Assembly (NCBI RefSeq): GCF_037975245.1
Contig: NC_092565.1
Span: 7,494,999 to 7,558,998, forward strand
Length of the DNA: 64,000 bases
Reading direction: 5' to 3'
Source of the DNA: Apostichopus japonicus
Taxonomy: Eukaryota; Echinodermata; Holothuroidea; Aspidochirotida; Stichopodidae
Shown: positions 49,118 to 62,722 of the stretch, piece by piece
Numbering within the stretch: the first letter of the stretch is position 1
How the letters are laid out: every line of letters begins with the position of its first letter
Notes under the pieces: generated by a model
The model's database searches: none
Told to the model about the DNA's origin: nothing
What the model saw: only the letters and a program-made list of their open reading frames with translations
Program-made: the position numbers and the translations under genes

Positions 49118-52100
49118 ATGGTATGTTTTTTCTTTCTCCATATACTCTACATAAACATCTCCAACTAGGCGTAGGCCTATACCTTTTTAAAATGTAGAAA
49201 CAATTAGTCCTCAGTTGGATTGTAAAAAAAAAATGTGAAACGACATAAACGGTTAACTAAGATGGGGACACTTAAATATATAAGTAGAAAGGGCATTTTA
49301 TAAATAAATTAACAAAGCATGCACAACATGTGCAGTATAGTCACTTACGCATTGTACATTTAAGGAGTGCATGCTCAATACCTTGTAAGTTGTATAAAAC
49401 TTAGGATGGTTTAACTTTTTTATTCTAGGATCATGTTCTACTAAAAATACTTTTTCAATGTTTAAATATGACAAATAGGTACAAATAATGCATATTAAAA
49501 ACTTGATAGTTTCCACTTTATGAATTACAGTATTTTAAATATTTTACATGAACACTTTCTGGCAACATTTTTGCTCATTTCAGTCAAGTAATTTAGGCCT
49601 TAATGAGCACCATCATGATGTTGTGCTCAATTATCTGAGGTTTGCTCGTTACAAGCGCAGTCAAAACCTCAGAGGTGTGGAGGGATGCTTTCAAGATGTG
49701 AAAGATAGCAGGTAAGTCTCTTTGAGGAAGACTCTTTTCTTGTGGTATATGTATGATTGCTAAGAGTTAAACAAGATATTGGCCAATTATTAGTATTTCC
49801 ACAATGGCCTTGGTGCCTTTCAAATGGTGAATTTGGTCCACGTTTACTGTCAATAAGTGTAGAAAAAAGGTAGTCGTGGTGACCGTTCTATATTCATTTT
49901 AATTGTCAAGATATTGTAAACATATAGAAATAGCATATAGAATGCCCCATTAAGGCAACATTGATTGAAAAATCTGCTTCTCAGTTTCAGTCTTTCAGGT
50001 CTGATTATTAATTTGAACCTACTTTTTATAAATGCTGATACCTCAACAAGCCAAAACTCCCTTTATTATCTATATAAACAACAAAACTGAACTCAAGTGT
50101 CATTATGAAATGCTTAGGTAAAACCCTCAACTTTCATAGACCCTGCATGTTCACATATTGTTCCAAAGTATGTATATGGCTTGTATGTATATGTTCCATA
50201 TATGAAAAGAAATGCGATGGAGTTTAGGATAAGAATTTGCTTCCGGTTTTGTCTCCTTGCTTCAGATTGACAGAAGATACCTTCACGTCCGATGAGGTGG
50301 AGGACATTTTAGATGGTTTAGAGGCAGTGGTTCGAGGAGAAGTGGAGTCAGAACTTATCAACATAAATCATACCAATGTCCTCCTGTTACGGCAATTTTT
50401 CCAGCAAGCAGAGAAATGGCACCTGAAACTCCAGGCTGATATATCAGAGCTAGAAAACAGGTTAATTCATTGCTTCTCGGTTAAGATATTATGGAATTAA
50501 ATGAAAGTGGTCGAACCGTTGAGTAGGTGTCAAGTTTGTTTTAGTGTTTCCCAAGGGTTGGGAAACCAACAGAAGCTCATTTCAAACCATGCATATGTGG
50601 ACAGTTGATGGAGACAGGCTTACACAAAAGCTTCCCTCTATTCCAAGAGTGTTCAGAGAATTGTGTATGAAAACCAGAAAACAATTCCTTTAAAAAAAAT
50701 TGATATTTTACTGTACTTCTTCTTTAGAAAACGACAATGCACGTCAAGTCAAGCTAATAAAATCTGTATTGAAACATGGGTTTTCTGTTGAAACTTGACA
50801 AAATTCAATGCAGAAAGATGCTTCAAAATGCTTCAATGTACTACACTAGCTTTGAAAAGAAGGATAGGGCTGTTTTTAAATGTTCGTAGTTAAATCTCTG
50901 TAGATCAAAGTGGAATGTAGTATAAGATTTGAAGTAGGTTTAAAGAAAAAAAAGACCAGTAATGGATATTATGGTTTCTGTCTTTATTGCAGAGAGCTGA
51001 TAGAACTCATTGCAGACTTTGAAGAAAGCCAGTTTGCTGGTGCTGCAGTAAGTTATCTCGCCCGCTTTTGTTGCAGTTTTGTTCCTCCAGTTATATACAA
51101 ATCCATATTTTATTTTTCTCCTTTGATTTATAAGTATTCATATATAGTTAAATTAATATATTTTCAAAATTTGCTTTGTATGGTCTTACATCTAGTTTGA
51201 ATCTGCAACTGCCCAGAGATATATTTTGCTTGTGTGATGTCGTATCCAAAATAAAAACAAAGCAAACAAAGAAAAAATCTCAATTTTGGCATGGTCAAAT
51301 TAGTATATAATTACAGTAGTGGTAAAAATCACTTTGTTACGGAATGCTACCATGTGCTGCTAAAGACTGGAATAACATGCAGAAGGCTAAAAAAATTGGG
51401 TTTAAAGAGTTAACGTACTGTTGTGTGCATGAGACCTTGCCCTAACATTACAAATATTTCGAATTGTCGCAAGTTTGTAAGTCATGAATGATAAAGATAA
51501 GTGTCTAAAAGCAGCCTTTATCTTTGAGTTTGTCACAATAATCTGATGGGAAAATACTCCACTATTAAAGGAAGGATGAGGTACTTGAATTAGGTAACTG
51601 TATTGTGCTAATTTAGTCCACTCAATTTGCACCAGTTTTGCAACAAAGTGATAAAATGTTGTGTTAAATTTTGTAGCACATTAAATTTTCTGTTATTGAT
51701 TGAACGGTTAGTATTAAACCGACAATTGCAAGTATACAAATGGTTGTAACCACATAGATAAATCTGTTAGATAGACTGAGGATTATCTAATTATGTGAGA
51801 TTATTACATCCCTTGATTGGATGGTGTAACTTTCCAACCGGATGCAAACTACAGCTGTAAGGGGGACACAAACCCAACCCAGCTTCTGTGGCTAATATAT
51901 GATCCAGAAATAAAGGAAAACATAATAAAATGACACCCATGTAGCTCCATGATGTCATATTAAGCTTGATCAAGTCGTCAGCCTTACATGTGAAGAAACA
52001 TTAAATCTGTGATATTTCCCAAATGGAATAAGCTATTTCGTAATTGTTTTGAGGGAGTTGTTCATGCGAGTTTTCTGGATCACAAACACCAAAAATGAGG

Positions 52101-54512
52101 GTTGGGTTTGTGCTTCCTTTCACTATGATGTTTAATAAATTTCTTCTTGTTACTATCTGTGCTATAGCCCACCAAACCTTCCTTTGAGATGAAACGCCTG
52201 GACCCAATGGAATCTGGGGACTTTCAACTTCTTCAGAATGAAATTGATCGGCTGAATAAAGAAAACGAGCAGCTGAAAGAGAGACTGAAAACCACCGAAA
52301 TAAAGGTGACAAAGTACTTACGTTTCTCTGCCGATCACTAAGTAGCATGCTTATTTGGATGTAAATTCTAAGTATGAGTACATCACTATTGAAGATACAA
52401 AATTGAAGCATAGAAAGTACTTTACTTTGCTGTACCTGTGAGTACATAGAATATGATGACTGCAATGTACTTACTACTTACTGTATTTATGTTAGTGTAT
52501 ACATGCATGATGATGGTGCCATCGTATAACTACTATTTTTATGTCTTTCTCACATTAAATTGAGTACTTAAAATGGGCTTGTTGTGGGGCAGGGAAACAT
52601 CCAGAATTTTGAAAAGGAAGATGGTGCACTCCTGAGGACTCCAATGAATGGACAGAACACAAATATTAGACCTAAAATGGTGTATTCTGAGGCTTACTGA
52701 GGCAATAAGTTATGTCTTCACTCAAGGTTGTGCTAATAACCAAGTTTACTTTTTTCTTTGTGTGGTGTTGAAGGAGGGTTTGTACCCTTCCCCTTCCTTG
52801 GCTCTATACTTCGTAGGTAAGATGGTATTCAGACGAATATATTACCATATTTTACTCGTGTATTCCTATGTTATGATCTGGCATTGTTGCATAGGTTATG
52901 AATATACGAATGTTCTATGATTTCTCTGAAGGCCACTGAAGCTTTAACCGCCAAATCCCGTTTAGCGTCAGAGCTATCAGATGCCCAGAGTTCACCATCC
53001 AGTAGCGCTCCGCTCCAAGACAACTCAGAGGCAGTGGCAGACCTAGAATCACAGCTTGCCGCAACCAGGATGCAGGCCGAGAAGGTATTTTATATGTATT
53101 TTGACCTAAAACAGTGTTAGTCTTAAAATCGCAAACGACGAGCAAATCTTCCACATCTTTCGTCACTTGTGGAAATGAAACTTAACTGGATATAATTATC
53201 CAAGACCATTCCAAAAATTCCTTGGATGACAAAAGAAAGAGTAAAATATTCAAATTGAATTTTGTAAAAATTTGTAAAGATGCATTTTATGCCACCTTTT
53301 TACTGATTCTGTGACTTGCAACAAGTGATATAACCTCAGCCCTATAGTTTATCCAGGACAACCTTATCACCACAACCCCTATTATTTGCTTATGTCCAAA
53401 AAATAATACTGCCATTGATAACCATGCTATGAAATGAGGATGAAAGGCTTGTTTGTCCATCGACTCTGATGCCAAAAGGCAAGCATCACACTGAAATTTA
53501 TTTTAGATATTATTTGCTCTAACTATACCAGTTTTGCTCTCATGTTTTAGAATTTGAAATTGAGCGGTGACAAAGCGGGTGTACTAGAAGATGACCTTGT
53601 GCAGACCAAACATAAACTGCTAGAAGTTCAGGAGCAGCTGGAACTCAAAGGAAAGGTAGGGATATAAAGCTGAAAGTTGTATTTCAAGTGAGTTTTGAAT
53701 ATTCAATGTTGCAGAAGATTTAGTATGGATCTTGTCTGTTTTTGCCTATGTTTGATAACTTGTTAGAGGCAAAAATGGAATCATTTGTGTTTTTGTTGAG
53801 GCCAGAGGCATTTGATACCAGATTCTTAAAAGCTTGTAAAGACAGTAACTCCAAAAGGAAAGCTTGAATTAACTTCATACTTGGTAAGTGGATACATTTC
53901 AGTAAGTAAAGGATCCTCATGTTTTTTGTGGGGTTGTTTTAAGTAGAAATCAAAGGTAATTTGAGGTCAATAAAGGTCAAAGTCTGAAAACCTTGTAAAC
54001 TCAGTAACTCCAAACCTGATACTTGGATGAACTTCATACTGAGTATGTGAATCCATCTTAGTGAACAAAAAACCTTGTTATTTGTAGAAATCAAATGTCA
54101 TGTGAGGTCAAAAAAGGTCAAATTCTGATAAATTTGTAATACATCAACTCCCAAGACTTTAAGCTTGGATCAAACTTCTTGCGTAGTATGTGGATCCACC
54201 TTTAGTATGTACCAGCACCTTATGGATTTATTTAGAAGTCAAATAAAAGCCAATACTTTCAATCCTTTTGAAACACCGTAACTCAAAAGCTAAAGCTTGT
54301 AGTTAACTTCATACTTAGTATTGTTGAGGTCATCCTGAAAGACTTTTGGCCAGTAAAGAGAGAAAGACAATTTTTTTTTTCCCATCTTGCAGGAACTGGA
54401 CAAGAAGTTCAGTGGAACAGCTACCTACAAGAACTTGAAGGCCATGCTGGTCAAGAAAAATGACCAGCTCAAGGAACTGAGGGGACGTCTGGCCAAGTAT
54501 GAAGAAGAATGA
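49118..54512 (+). CDS. lztfl1: LZTFL1 homologue, leucine zipper BBSome regulator (8 coding exons)
   Basis: LZTFL1 is a cytosolic coiled-coil protein that binds the BBSome and restrains ciliary entry of its cargo. Coding exons: 49118-49120 (ATG alone), 49584-49711, 50266-50460, 50993-51047, 52168-52305, 52932-53084, 53551-53655 and 54393-54512. Frame is kept at every junction and the total is 298 residues, against 299 in human. Conserved text includes LGLNEHHHD, EDTFTSDEVEDILDGLEAVV, EVESELIN, TNVLLLRQFFQQAEKW, LQADISELENREL, NKENEQLKERLKT and the C-terminal KKNDQLKELRGRLAKYE. From about residue 100 to the end the protein is heptad-rich coiled coil. The leader exon starts after an acceptor (CTGTGCAG, ending 49,073), so at least one upstream untranslated exon exists but was not located. 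It is divergent from mak16 and convergent with the DIPK1-type gene. Confidence 0.95.
53935..54330 (+). repeat. GGTCA-family tandem repeat in the last lztfl1 intron
   Basis: About four diverged units with GAGGTCA, AACTTCATACT and GTGGATCCA-like phrases; related to 3,205-3,655 and 31,720-32,290. Two perfect AGGTCA direct repeats with four-base spacers lie at 53,964-53,979 and 54,105-54,120. Confidence 0.72.
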
Positions 54513-55396
54513 CCGTCTTCCCCTGATTGTTGAGTGCAGCCAAGCTGCAGCTAAGCTGCACCGATGTACGCCTTCGTTCACCAGGGGTGGCTACATTTTC
54601 TCTTTTAGAGTAGTGAATCTCTGGCTGAGCAAATCTCTTCTTTTTTTTTATAGTGGAGCAGCATCTGGAAATTTGAATGTACGTGCACTGTAAAACTATA
54701 TTTATTTCTGTTGCCTGTCAGTATTTATTTGTCCAAAAATTTAAACAAACTTTTCTCGCTAAAAATTGGGAAATGTCTTGTTTTTACTTTGGTTCATAAA
54801 GTTGCAACCATCGAGCGTCAAGTGCCGTGCAAATCAAACTTGCTGCTCTTGGGGAAGTTCGACCTCTTACCTAATACAGAAAAAAGGTTGCAAGCGTTTT
54901 GGTCACAGATGTCACTTCTGACATCAAGAATCCTTTTAAAATTACAAAAACAGGAGGGTCAAAACCAATACCAGTTGTAATCGACATACCTGCAGAATTT
55001 TTTAACAAGAAATATTACAAATTCTACGAGGGTAGATAACAAATGAAACTGTTGTAACGGATCACATTATTACGGCAGATTATATATTAATTAAGTTAGT
55101 TTTAAGTAGTAGGGTGTGAAAGTCAGCACTGCTCGAATCAGTATAAACTGTGTTCGGTATTACATACTTAAATAACCTTGTTTTTATTGTAGTCGTTTAC
55201 ACAGTTATGTAATGTTGTTCTACATCTAATCACCTTGCTTTTATTCCCTTTGAATGAAGGGGGGCAAAAAACCTTGATGTTTCTCCTATAACTTTATTCT
55301 TATTGTTCATTCATAATAGTCTTTCTTTTGTTCTGGTATTCAAACACATTTACTTGTAATACATTATTAGTAGGCCTCATCATCCTACTAGTGTAC

Positions 55397-55417
55397 AATA
55401 AATCAATAAATAATAAA
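55397..55417 (+). terminator. Cluster of polyadenylation signals of lztfl1
   Basis: Three AATAAA hexamers (55,397, 55,405 and 55,412) lie about 0.9 kb after the lztfl1 stop. They are the first canonical signals downstream, so the 3' untranslated region probably ends shortly after. Confidence 0.55.
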
Positions 55418-57048
55418 TGTAAGAATTATCAGAACTATTTTATTGTAGTCGTCTATGAGAACAGCCTTTTTTGGATGCTATCAAACAGATTAAAAATATG
55501 CCAACACACAGACAGATTCCAAAGCAAACTCTATTTCTAGCGCTGGTTTGATTGACAAGAAAGTTGGGGTCAGGTTGACTCAAATATCCCAATGATACTC
55601 ATCAAATTTGAAGTTCATAGATCACTTACATTACTTATTGCTGTGTTAACTTTTAGAGCCCAATATCCTACATGGTTTGATGGTTTTGGCCATTTTCTTA
55701 TGGTGGTATTGCAAACTGCTGCTTTTTGCTCTTGCCTATGACCTTCACAAGTCATGGAGGCACTGTACAGTAGCCGATACTCATGCACACGTACCCCAAG
55801 TTTGAAGTCTATTGGCTCCATGGTTTAGAAGTTTGTGAGACATTTGTTGTTCAGACCAATCTAGAACATCACATTTTGATCCTCACTGCAACCATGATGT
55901 CCACCCCATGTGATTACACCACCCTATGCTACCCTCTCCCTCCACCTACCACAAATGCATCATAACCCACCAAGGTTCAGTTCAGTGTCTCAAGAAGTGT
56001 GGGGTGGGCTGCATCATGACCCACCAAGGAGTACGAGGTGGGCTGCAGTTTTTGCACAATCAGCAATAAACTAAAATATCTCTTGTATTCAATCAACAAT
56101 TTGAACATAAAAAGTTACAACAATTTCTGAGGACACCTGTTGTGACTTCTGAGATGGAACATGAGGACTCCCGACTGTTCCCAGAATTGGGAGCATCTGC
56201 CAGTGGTCACCAGACATTGAAAACTGTCATTCAAGAGTAAGAAATCGTGTATGCAAATAACAGCTAGTTCACCCCAATCACCACTGCAGAAAAAGGACAC
56301 TTTCCAGCTATGAGAAACCAGAAAGTACCATTGAGTCCTGTGTGTTGATAACCAGTACAAAATTTGTACCAATCTGAGCACTCATCCCATTTTGAGGGTT
56401 GCCAACAAATGGAAATTTTCACCTCATCCAAACTTACCCAAATTTTTATGTTGTGATGCTTGTCGAAGCTAGTATTCTGCAGGTTCTAACTTCTGGCAGT
56501 TTATCAGGAATGAAATCACAAACATCTGGTCACTTAACACTATACATCAGTATATATGGCAGTTACTCAAATCTTTATGAGTAATCACTGGCTGAAGGGA
56601 CATTGGAAATAAGAGAAAACTACTAAGATTTGATGAGACAAATGAAAATTTATTGCTAATGTCTATTATCAAAAGGATCAGATAGCAACAATTGACATTG
56701 TCAAAAGATATATTCCATATAGAGCTGAATGTGTACAAAGTATCAAAGAGGAAATAAAAATATTGTATCGCCTTATACATGATATTACACCTGATATATC
56801 TTCAAGCAACTACTCTTCTCAAAGAATGAAAGTGATAGGTCGGAATATATTCGATATAAGATTTTTTTTTAAAAATGAAAAACTTTGGAGATGGAAAGTT
56901 TTACAGGTCAAATTTGGTATAAGTTTTTCGTTTCAAATATTAAATGTAACAATATTTAATATAACTTTGAAATTGGATCCTATGATCACTTTTCATATAT
57001 ATTTCAGCATGAAATTTTTTCAGATCCATCTTGCAATATAAGTAATGT
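55418..57048. other. Convergent intergenic region
   Basis: Lies between the 3' ends of lztfl1 and the DIPK1-type gene. A minus-strand AATAAA (plus-strand TTTATT at 56,649-56,654) is a candidate end for the latter. No further exons or recognisable repeats were seen. Confidence 0.4.
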
Positions 57049-60000
57049 TTACGTAGTCGGTAACAGGCAAGAATCCAGCAGTAGCTGTCGCAGGTCCATG
57101 GAGGGATCCGATTCTGGTTTAAAATCTCGCCATTCCTGCCTCGACAAGTGGCTGCATTTGATCACTTCACTCCTGATTGACTTTTTAAAGTTTGCTGGAG
57201 GATTGCTAAGCAGCTGTGTTCCTCTGATACCGGTGTTGAAAATATCTCTACAAAGGACCTGAAGAAATGAATGCAAAAACTGATGAAATAATTGAAAACA
57301 ACAAAATTGTGTTCATTTTGAAGTTGAACTGCATTTCAAAAAGGTAAATCTGAAAAAAAAACTTTGTTAAGATATATTCCGGTGGCTGAAGTTGATCGGT
57401 TAATTAATTAAACGCATCTTTGGGTCAAAACTACATACCGTTAGCACTTTGTGTGACAAAGATATATATTAAATTTCAAATTCGATGATATTTTATGAAT
57501 GCATCTGGCAACAACAGAGCAAATGATGTCATCATGGAAATTCAGCTGAAAATCTTTTCATGTTCCTTCATAATATTTCATACCCTTCTTAGCAGAGGAA
57601 AATGGTATTGCTACAAATATTGACAATACTGTTTGTTGCACCTTAATGAGATTCTAAGTTACCTTCAAAGCTACTGTAAACAAACATTTCAAATATACTG
57701 ATCACCTTTCAGGAATAAATCAACAAGACGGTAACACTCAGACCTAGTTTTCTGAAACTGCCAACTCTCCAAAATGACTCCAACACAATCGAGAGTTGTT
57801 TTAATTTACAGAACTCAAATGCCTCTGTATAGTCTTGGAGGGATGAGTGACCATAGCTTATATGACTTTATAGCATTTAGCTGGCTATGATGACCTTAAC
57901 TGCATCGGAATCTGGCCATTCATGGAGGGTAAACACCTGATGGAATGTAAACAACTAATGCCACAGAAGTTTCCAAGTTATTCATTCCTCGATGTGTCAA
58001 AATTGCAAATTCATCACTTACAAAATATTTCACAAACAAATTACACAAGAATACTCCTCATGCATGAGAGGCAAACCAAATTGGTACTGTTTTGGTCACT
58101 ATTACTAAAGAAATTTTTTTGAAATTTTGTAAAGATAACATTCTCTGACAGATACATTTTAAATTAGTATATGTCAAATTAATATGTTAACAGACTCTTT
58201 TGCAGCAAAAGCTAAATTCAACCATATATGGCAAAGTTAGAAACTTCCCAACCATTAATATATACTGGCTCTTCATTGAATCTGACAGTCTTCTGCCTCT
58301 GGTTACATATAAGCCATTTGCTATACTCCTGATGGCTATTGGTAATTTACAATCTTAAACTATCTAGGAACTTTATGCTAAATAATGATACGTTTCCATT
58401 TTTAAAGTTTAGCTTAAACACTGTATGACATGAGAAGCTTTTTATCACATGCTTTGTGTTCCATAAACCATCTGGACTGATTCATCTGTATTACCTGGAT
58501 GTTGAAATTTCGCCTTCGATTGGTACATCTTCCTTTTGAAACCTCACAGATTCCTTCACAGTCAAAGAAATCACAGTCTGAATGCTTTGAACAATCTTCT
58601 TCCTCCAAAATGGATTTCATTTTACTCGATGAGAAGATCATGTCACCGTCAATCACTTTCACCTCCAGGTTATCTCCGACACCAAAATTTTCGGCTTTCA
58701 CGTCGCACATGTGAGTCTCTTCTGCAGCCTCGGCAAAATTTCCATCGAGTGAAGTGAAAAGATCCAGCAATTTGAGAGCAATCATTGCTCGATGCTTCCA
58801 AGGCATTCTATTTCGATAAGTCCTCAAGGTTATAGATGACAACATTTGGTCTGGAGGAATGTACTCTACTCCATAAAAGTGGCCACAGTAGCCCAAGACT
58901 TGTGGAAATTCTGTCAATTTCCTGTAAAACTTAAAATTGACATACTCTTCCTGTTGTACCAAATTCATCAATGTGTTCATATAAGCAACACTCGGCTTTT
59001 CATTTTCAGGGTCATATTTCTCATCGGAAAGTTTCACTATGAGGCCACGTTTATCTCCTTCGAGTTTAGTCTGAAGTAAAGATCCGACTTCATTAGAGAT
59101 TACTGTCTCAAAGAAGTCAACTGTTGGAGCAGACAACACTCTTTCTTGGTTCTCATTGGTCTCCCAGACTGTCAAAGGTGAAAGGTTATTTTGATCTCTC
59201 ACTCTTGATTTCAAGACCATTAAGCTATTGTGCCATTCCATGAGAATCACATTTTTATTTGAGCCACCAGAGATGCTTGACTTGAATTTAAGAGTTTCAA
59301 GGTCACAGAGATCTTGACACAAACTGCCAGTAATCCGCTTGGTCGTGTACTGGTAGCACTGTAAAACAGAAAAAAATATGTTGCTTATTCCTGATGTTGT
59401 TCCAAATACTGAATATCAGGGACACAAGTTGCCCCAATTTTTGACATGCTAAATTTCCTTTATAGGTTTCATAAGGACTTTTGTCAAGTTTGGCGATTTT
59501 TCAAATCATTCAGATAAACTAAGGATTCTTAAAATTTGACCAATTAATTTATCAGACTTGTTAGCAAATGTTTTGTGGGCTGTAGGAATTTGGTAGCCAA
59601 ATGCTTGTTGAAATTACTGTACTTCAATATTGGCCCTTATGTTTAGCATACTAAAACTTGCTACACTAAGTTTCAAAAATAAAAGAATGAAAAAAAAGAT
59701 AATCCTCTTTGTACCTCCAGACATATAGAAGGACTCAATTCAACATTTAAAATGTCTCAATAAGACAAAACACTTTGAGGTTGACAAAAACCCCTTGAAT
59801 GAGTATTAGAAATTCTAGCGCAGTTACAGTAATTGAAAATTTGACATGCTAGTGCACATTTGGGGTATAACTGTTGACCTGTAATTTTTACATTACTGGC
59901 ATATGAGGACCAATGATGATGATCTAGCTTTGAAAGCGGGTCTATCAAAGAAATAATTTAATCCAAAAGTCAATCAAAATTTTGTTACTGTGAAATAATG

Positions 60001-60423
60001 GTGATGCCTTTACCATACACAGAAAAAAATGCCTAACAAATATTTCTAAATCAATTCAAAGTAAAGGTTCTACTGTAGGTTTGACCACACATTTATCAAT
60101 GGCAAATTAAAACATAAACATAAGCAAACTGCTTAAAAGCCTAAATTGATATGGTTAATTAACAATTGTTATTCCTACAAGTACAAACGCACATTACATT
60201 TCAACTAACGGTAACCATTACAACATACCAGATCCGCGAGAGTACCTTTCGCTTCTGTGTCGGCAATGCGTTGTAGTCTAATTTTACAAATAAGCAGCAG
60301 AATAATTGTGATTACTAGGATTAGTAAACCAGTCAGAAAACACCTCACAGAACGACAGGCATTCATTCTCTTGAAAGATTTACAGAGCATGTCAGATATT
60401 TCAATACTTGTTGCACTTGACAA
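57049..60423 (-). CDS. dipk1: DIPK1 (FAM69)-type divergent protein kinase-like membrane protein
   Basis: Exons on the minus strand: 60423-60229, 59358-58495 and 57258-57049, in frame, 422 residues (family members are about 430). Residues about 28-48 are a single transmembrane segment (LLILVITIILLLI) after a short N-terminus, as in type II ER/Golgi members. Then come CYQYTTKRITGSLCQDLC (66-83), FPQVLGYCGHFYGVE, a catalytic-loop-like CDVKAENFG (283-291), DGD at 302-304 in the DFG position, and the family's cysteine cluster (C321, C327, C332, C336, C343). An open frame runs past exon 2 to a stop at 58,414, but the donor CAG|GTAATA at 58,495 and the acceptor before 57,258 join NIQ to VLCRDIF, restoring the conserved C-terminus. 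The segment aligning with the family's EF-hand is poor in the usual glycine and acidic positions. Which DIPK1 paralogue it matches was not determined. Confidence 0.9.
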
Positions 60424-60622
60424 TTCGGAGCGTTTCGCTCACCTGTGTCACGGAAGAACATGCATTTTCCGTGTTCTGTCTGTTTATGTTTGGGTTATGT
60501 AAATGAGGGCGCATAGAGAAGAATTAAATCACGGTAACAAAATAAGTCCTCATGTAGCTACAATTACTGTATATTTGAAAGTGTGTTACATTCTATTGTA
60601 TGTGTGTATGTATGTATGTATT

Positions 60623-60745
60623 TTAGATCCTCCTGCAAGCAGGAACTCGCGTAGAAGCCTCCTTGGCTTATCAAAGCCGCAAGCTGACCGAAGTCAATCT
60701 CTTACATTCACATTTGGCTTAAAAGCCTAACCACGATCCTTGATT
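60623..60745 (-). mobile_element. Truncated SINE, second type
   Basis: Shares TTAGATCCTCCTGCA, GAAGCCTCCTTGGCTTATC and AAAGCCGCAAGC text with the SINE at 20,681-20,908, but lacks the tRNA-like head. It abuts a TGTATGTA run and lies about 200 bp upstream of the DIPK1-type start codon. Confidence 0.72.
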
Positions 60746-61032
60746 TGTACACTTTTCGCTGTGCAGCTGCTCCATTTTATTTTGCACTGGTAATTATTTT
60801 GCGAAAAAAAAATAGACTAAAAGTTTGATCTCCTTTCATGGGTGAAAATGGAATTCACCCAGCAAAACTGAGCCAGTCTGGGCCGTATACGAAGAAAAAG
60901 ACCAATTTTTTTTTTTTACCACAGACTGATACGCTTTCGCCACTCCCCGTCTTTCATCCAAACAGGCCAAGTCAGAAGGAACGTCACGGTGGTCAGAGGG
61001 GGAAACAGCCAGAGTTCGAAATCAATAATGGG

Positions 61033-61364
61033 CAAGGGCGTAGGAACCGGGGGGCTGGGGGCGCCAGCCCCCCAGTGAAAAATATGGGGGGCGGAAGTAT
61101 CGTCCCCCCCCCTCGCTCCGCAAGTCAGAAAACCCCTTTTTCATTTCCAAATGAGAAAAAATCTCATATGAAGCACCAAATTGCATCTAAGGCCAGGTGA
61201 AAATGCAAAATTCTTTACAAAATGGAGTGGGTGTTGAAGTGTGCTATATTGCACCAAATTGCATCTGAGGCCACCTGGAAATGCAAAAAAATTCCAAAGG
61301 GGAGGCCGGCCATCAGTCTTCAGCCCCCCCCCCCCCCACTCAAAAGTACCTTCCTACGCCACTG
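61033..61364 (+). mobile_element. hAT-type non-autonomous element, copy A (332 bp)
   Basis: Ends CAAGGGCGTAGGAACC and CCTTCCTACGCCACTG are imperfect inverted repeats. The 8-bp duplication ATAATGGG flanks both sides (61,025-61,032 and 61,365-61,372). The interior holds G-runs and GCACCAAATTGCATCT text twice. Confidence 0.92.
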
Positions 61365-61372
61365 ATAATGGG

Positions 61373-62722
61373 AGCAGGAAATACGAGTTACAGAATAATG
61401 TATTATCATTTTCATAAACAGCTACTAAGGAATCATGAAAACTTTAAATAGAAAGCCCGGTGATATCATGGGACCGGATCTAACCTCCCTCTTGACGCCC
61501 CTGTATCCAGACTGCTATATATGTGACCACGACCAGTGCCGGATTTACGGACCAATTGGGGGCAGGGGTTTGGTGGGCCCCTCATACACAGAAATTGAAA
61601 TACACGGCAACTTGACAAAATTTACACATCAAAGTCACTTAATTCCATGTAGTTGGAACTGACAAGTTTTACATAGGCCTACATATGAAATGGTTATATG
61701 AGTGATGAAAGAAGTAGCCTACATCACGCGCGGCAGTTAGTAATATTATGCTCAATCCAATTTTGACAAGAGAAAAATATGAAGAAACTTGAAAAAATCC
61801 TAATAATTTGCAACTACATAAATTATCCAGTGTTTGCTTCAAGATTATGTCAGTATTGTGTATGGTGTCCACTGGAACGTTGATTAAGTTACCGGAAATT
61901 TCTTACCGCCTTACTTGGAATTGCCTATGTCCTTTTATACGAGCCGTGAAAACATATTTTTCTACACTTGGAATCTCCTATACATATGAAAGTTTTATTG
62001 TGAACTTAATAGTTGGTTTTTCCAGTCGTTGCAACGTCACCATGACTCCCGGATGTTAATAAATGTCCAAGCATATTCCTGTACGAAAACATCGATTTTG
62101 ACACTCAGTTTATTAAAATCTTCTTTCTGTAAACACCACTGTTGTGGTTTTCAACCACAGATCAAAATTTCAGGCCAAAAAGAAAGAATTTTGAAAACAT
62201 GATCATGTGTTCCCGAATCATGTTATATTAATTTATAAACTGGTCTTATCATAGGATGGTGCACACTTTGAAGTATACACCAGAAGAAGAATATATACGG
62301 ACAAGGTCATTCAATCACCTGATATCCATCTTTTTACCTCATCCTGCAGTCCTACTTTGTGACGATTATACCCCTATTACATGGCCCCTCCCACCCCCGC
62401 CCCCTCCCCTTCTCACAATGACTCATCTTTATTCTAAGAAGAATTTTAGATGAATTTTGTAAGTATAGGTTACATATGCAACAGTATATGATTTACTCAA
62501 CCAAAACCTGTTGCAGGTAACATATGCTGCCAGATTGAGTAAATAGACTAGCATTCCTAATTTCCTGAATTCTACCGTAGGGCAAAGAGAACTGTATGAC
62601 GTATATCTTCCTGCCTCTAACGCACTGGCTACCTTTAAAGTGATATGATGTACTACAGCCTATGTCTGGCAGACAGCTATACGCAAATCGGAACGACTGG
62701 CAGCAGGAAGAATATGTTCGCA
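61373..62722. other. Intergenic stretch between two hAT-type copies
   Basis: AT-rich sequence with no convincing exon chain. GGTCTAACC-like and pyrimidine-rich pieces (near 62,380-62,415) are low complexity. Nothing further is supportable. Confidence 0.35.

Noticed and set aside
58414..58494. Read-through C-terminus of the DIPK1-type gene
   Set aside because: It begins at a good GT donor, and the family's C-terminus is found in the exon at 57,049-57,258.
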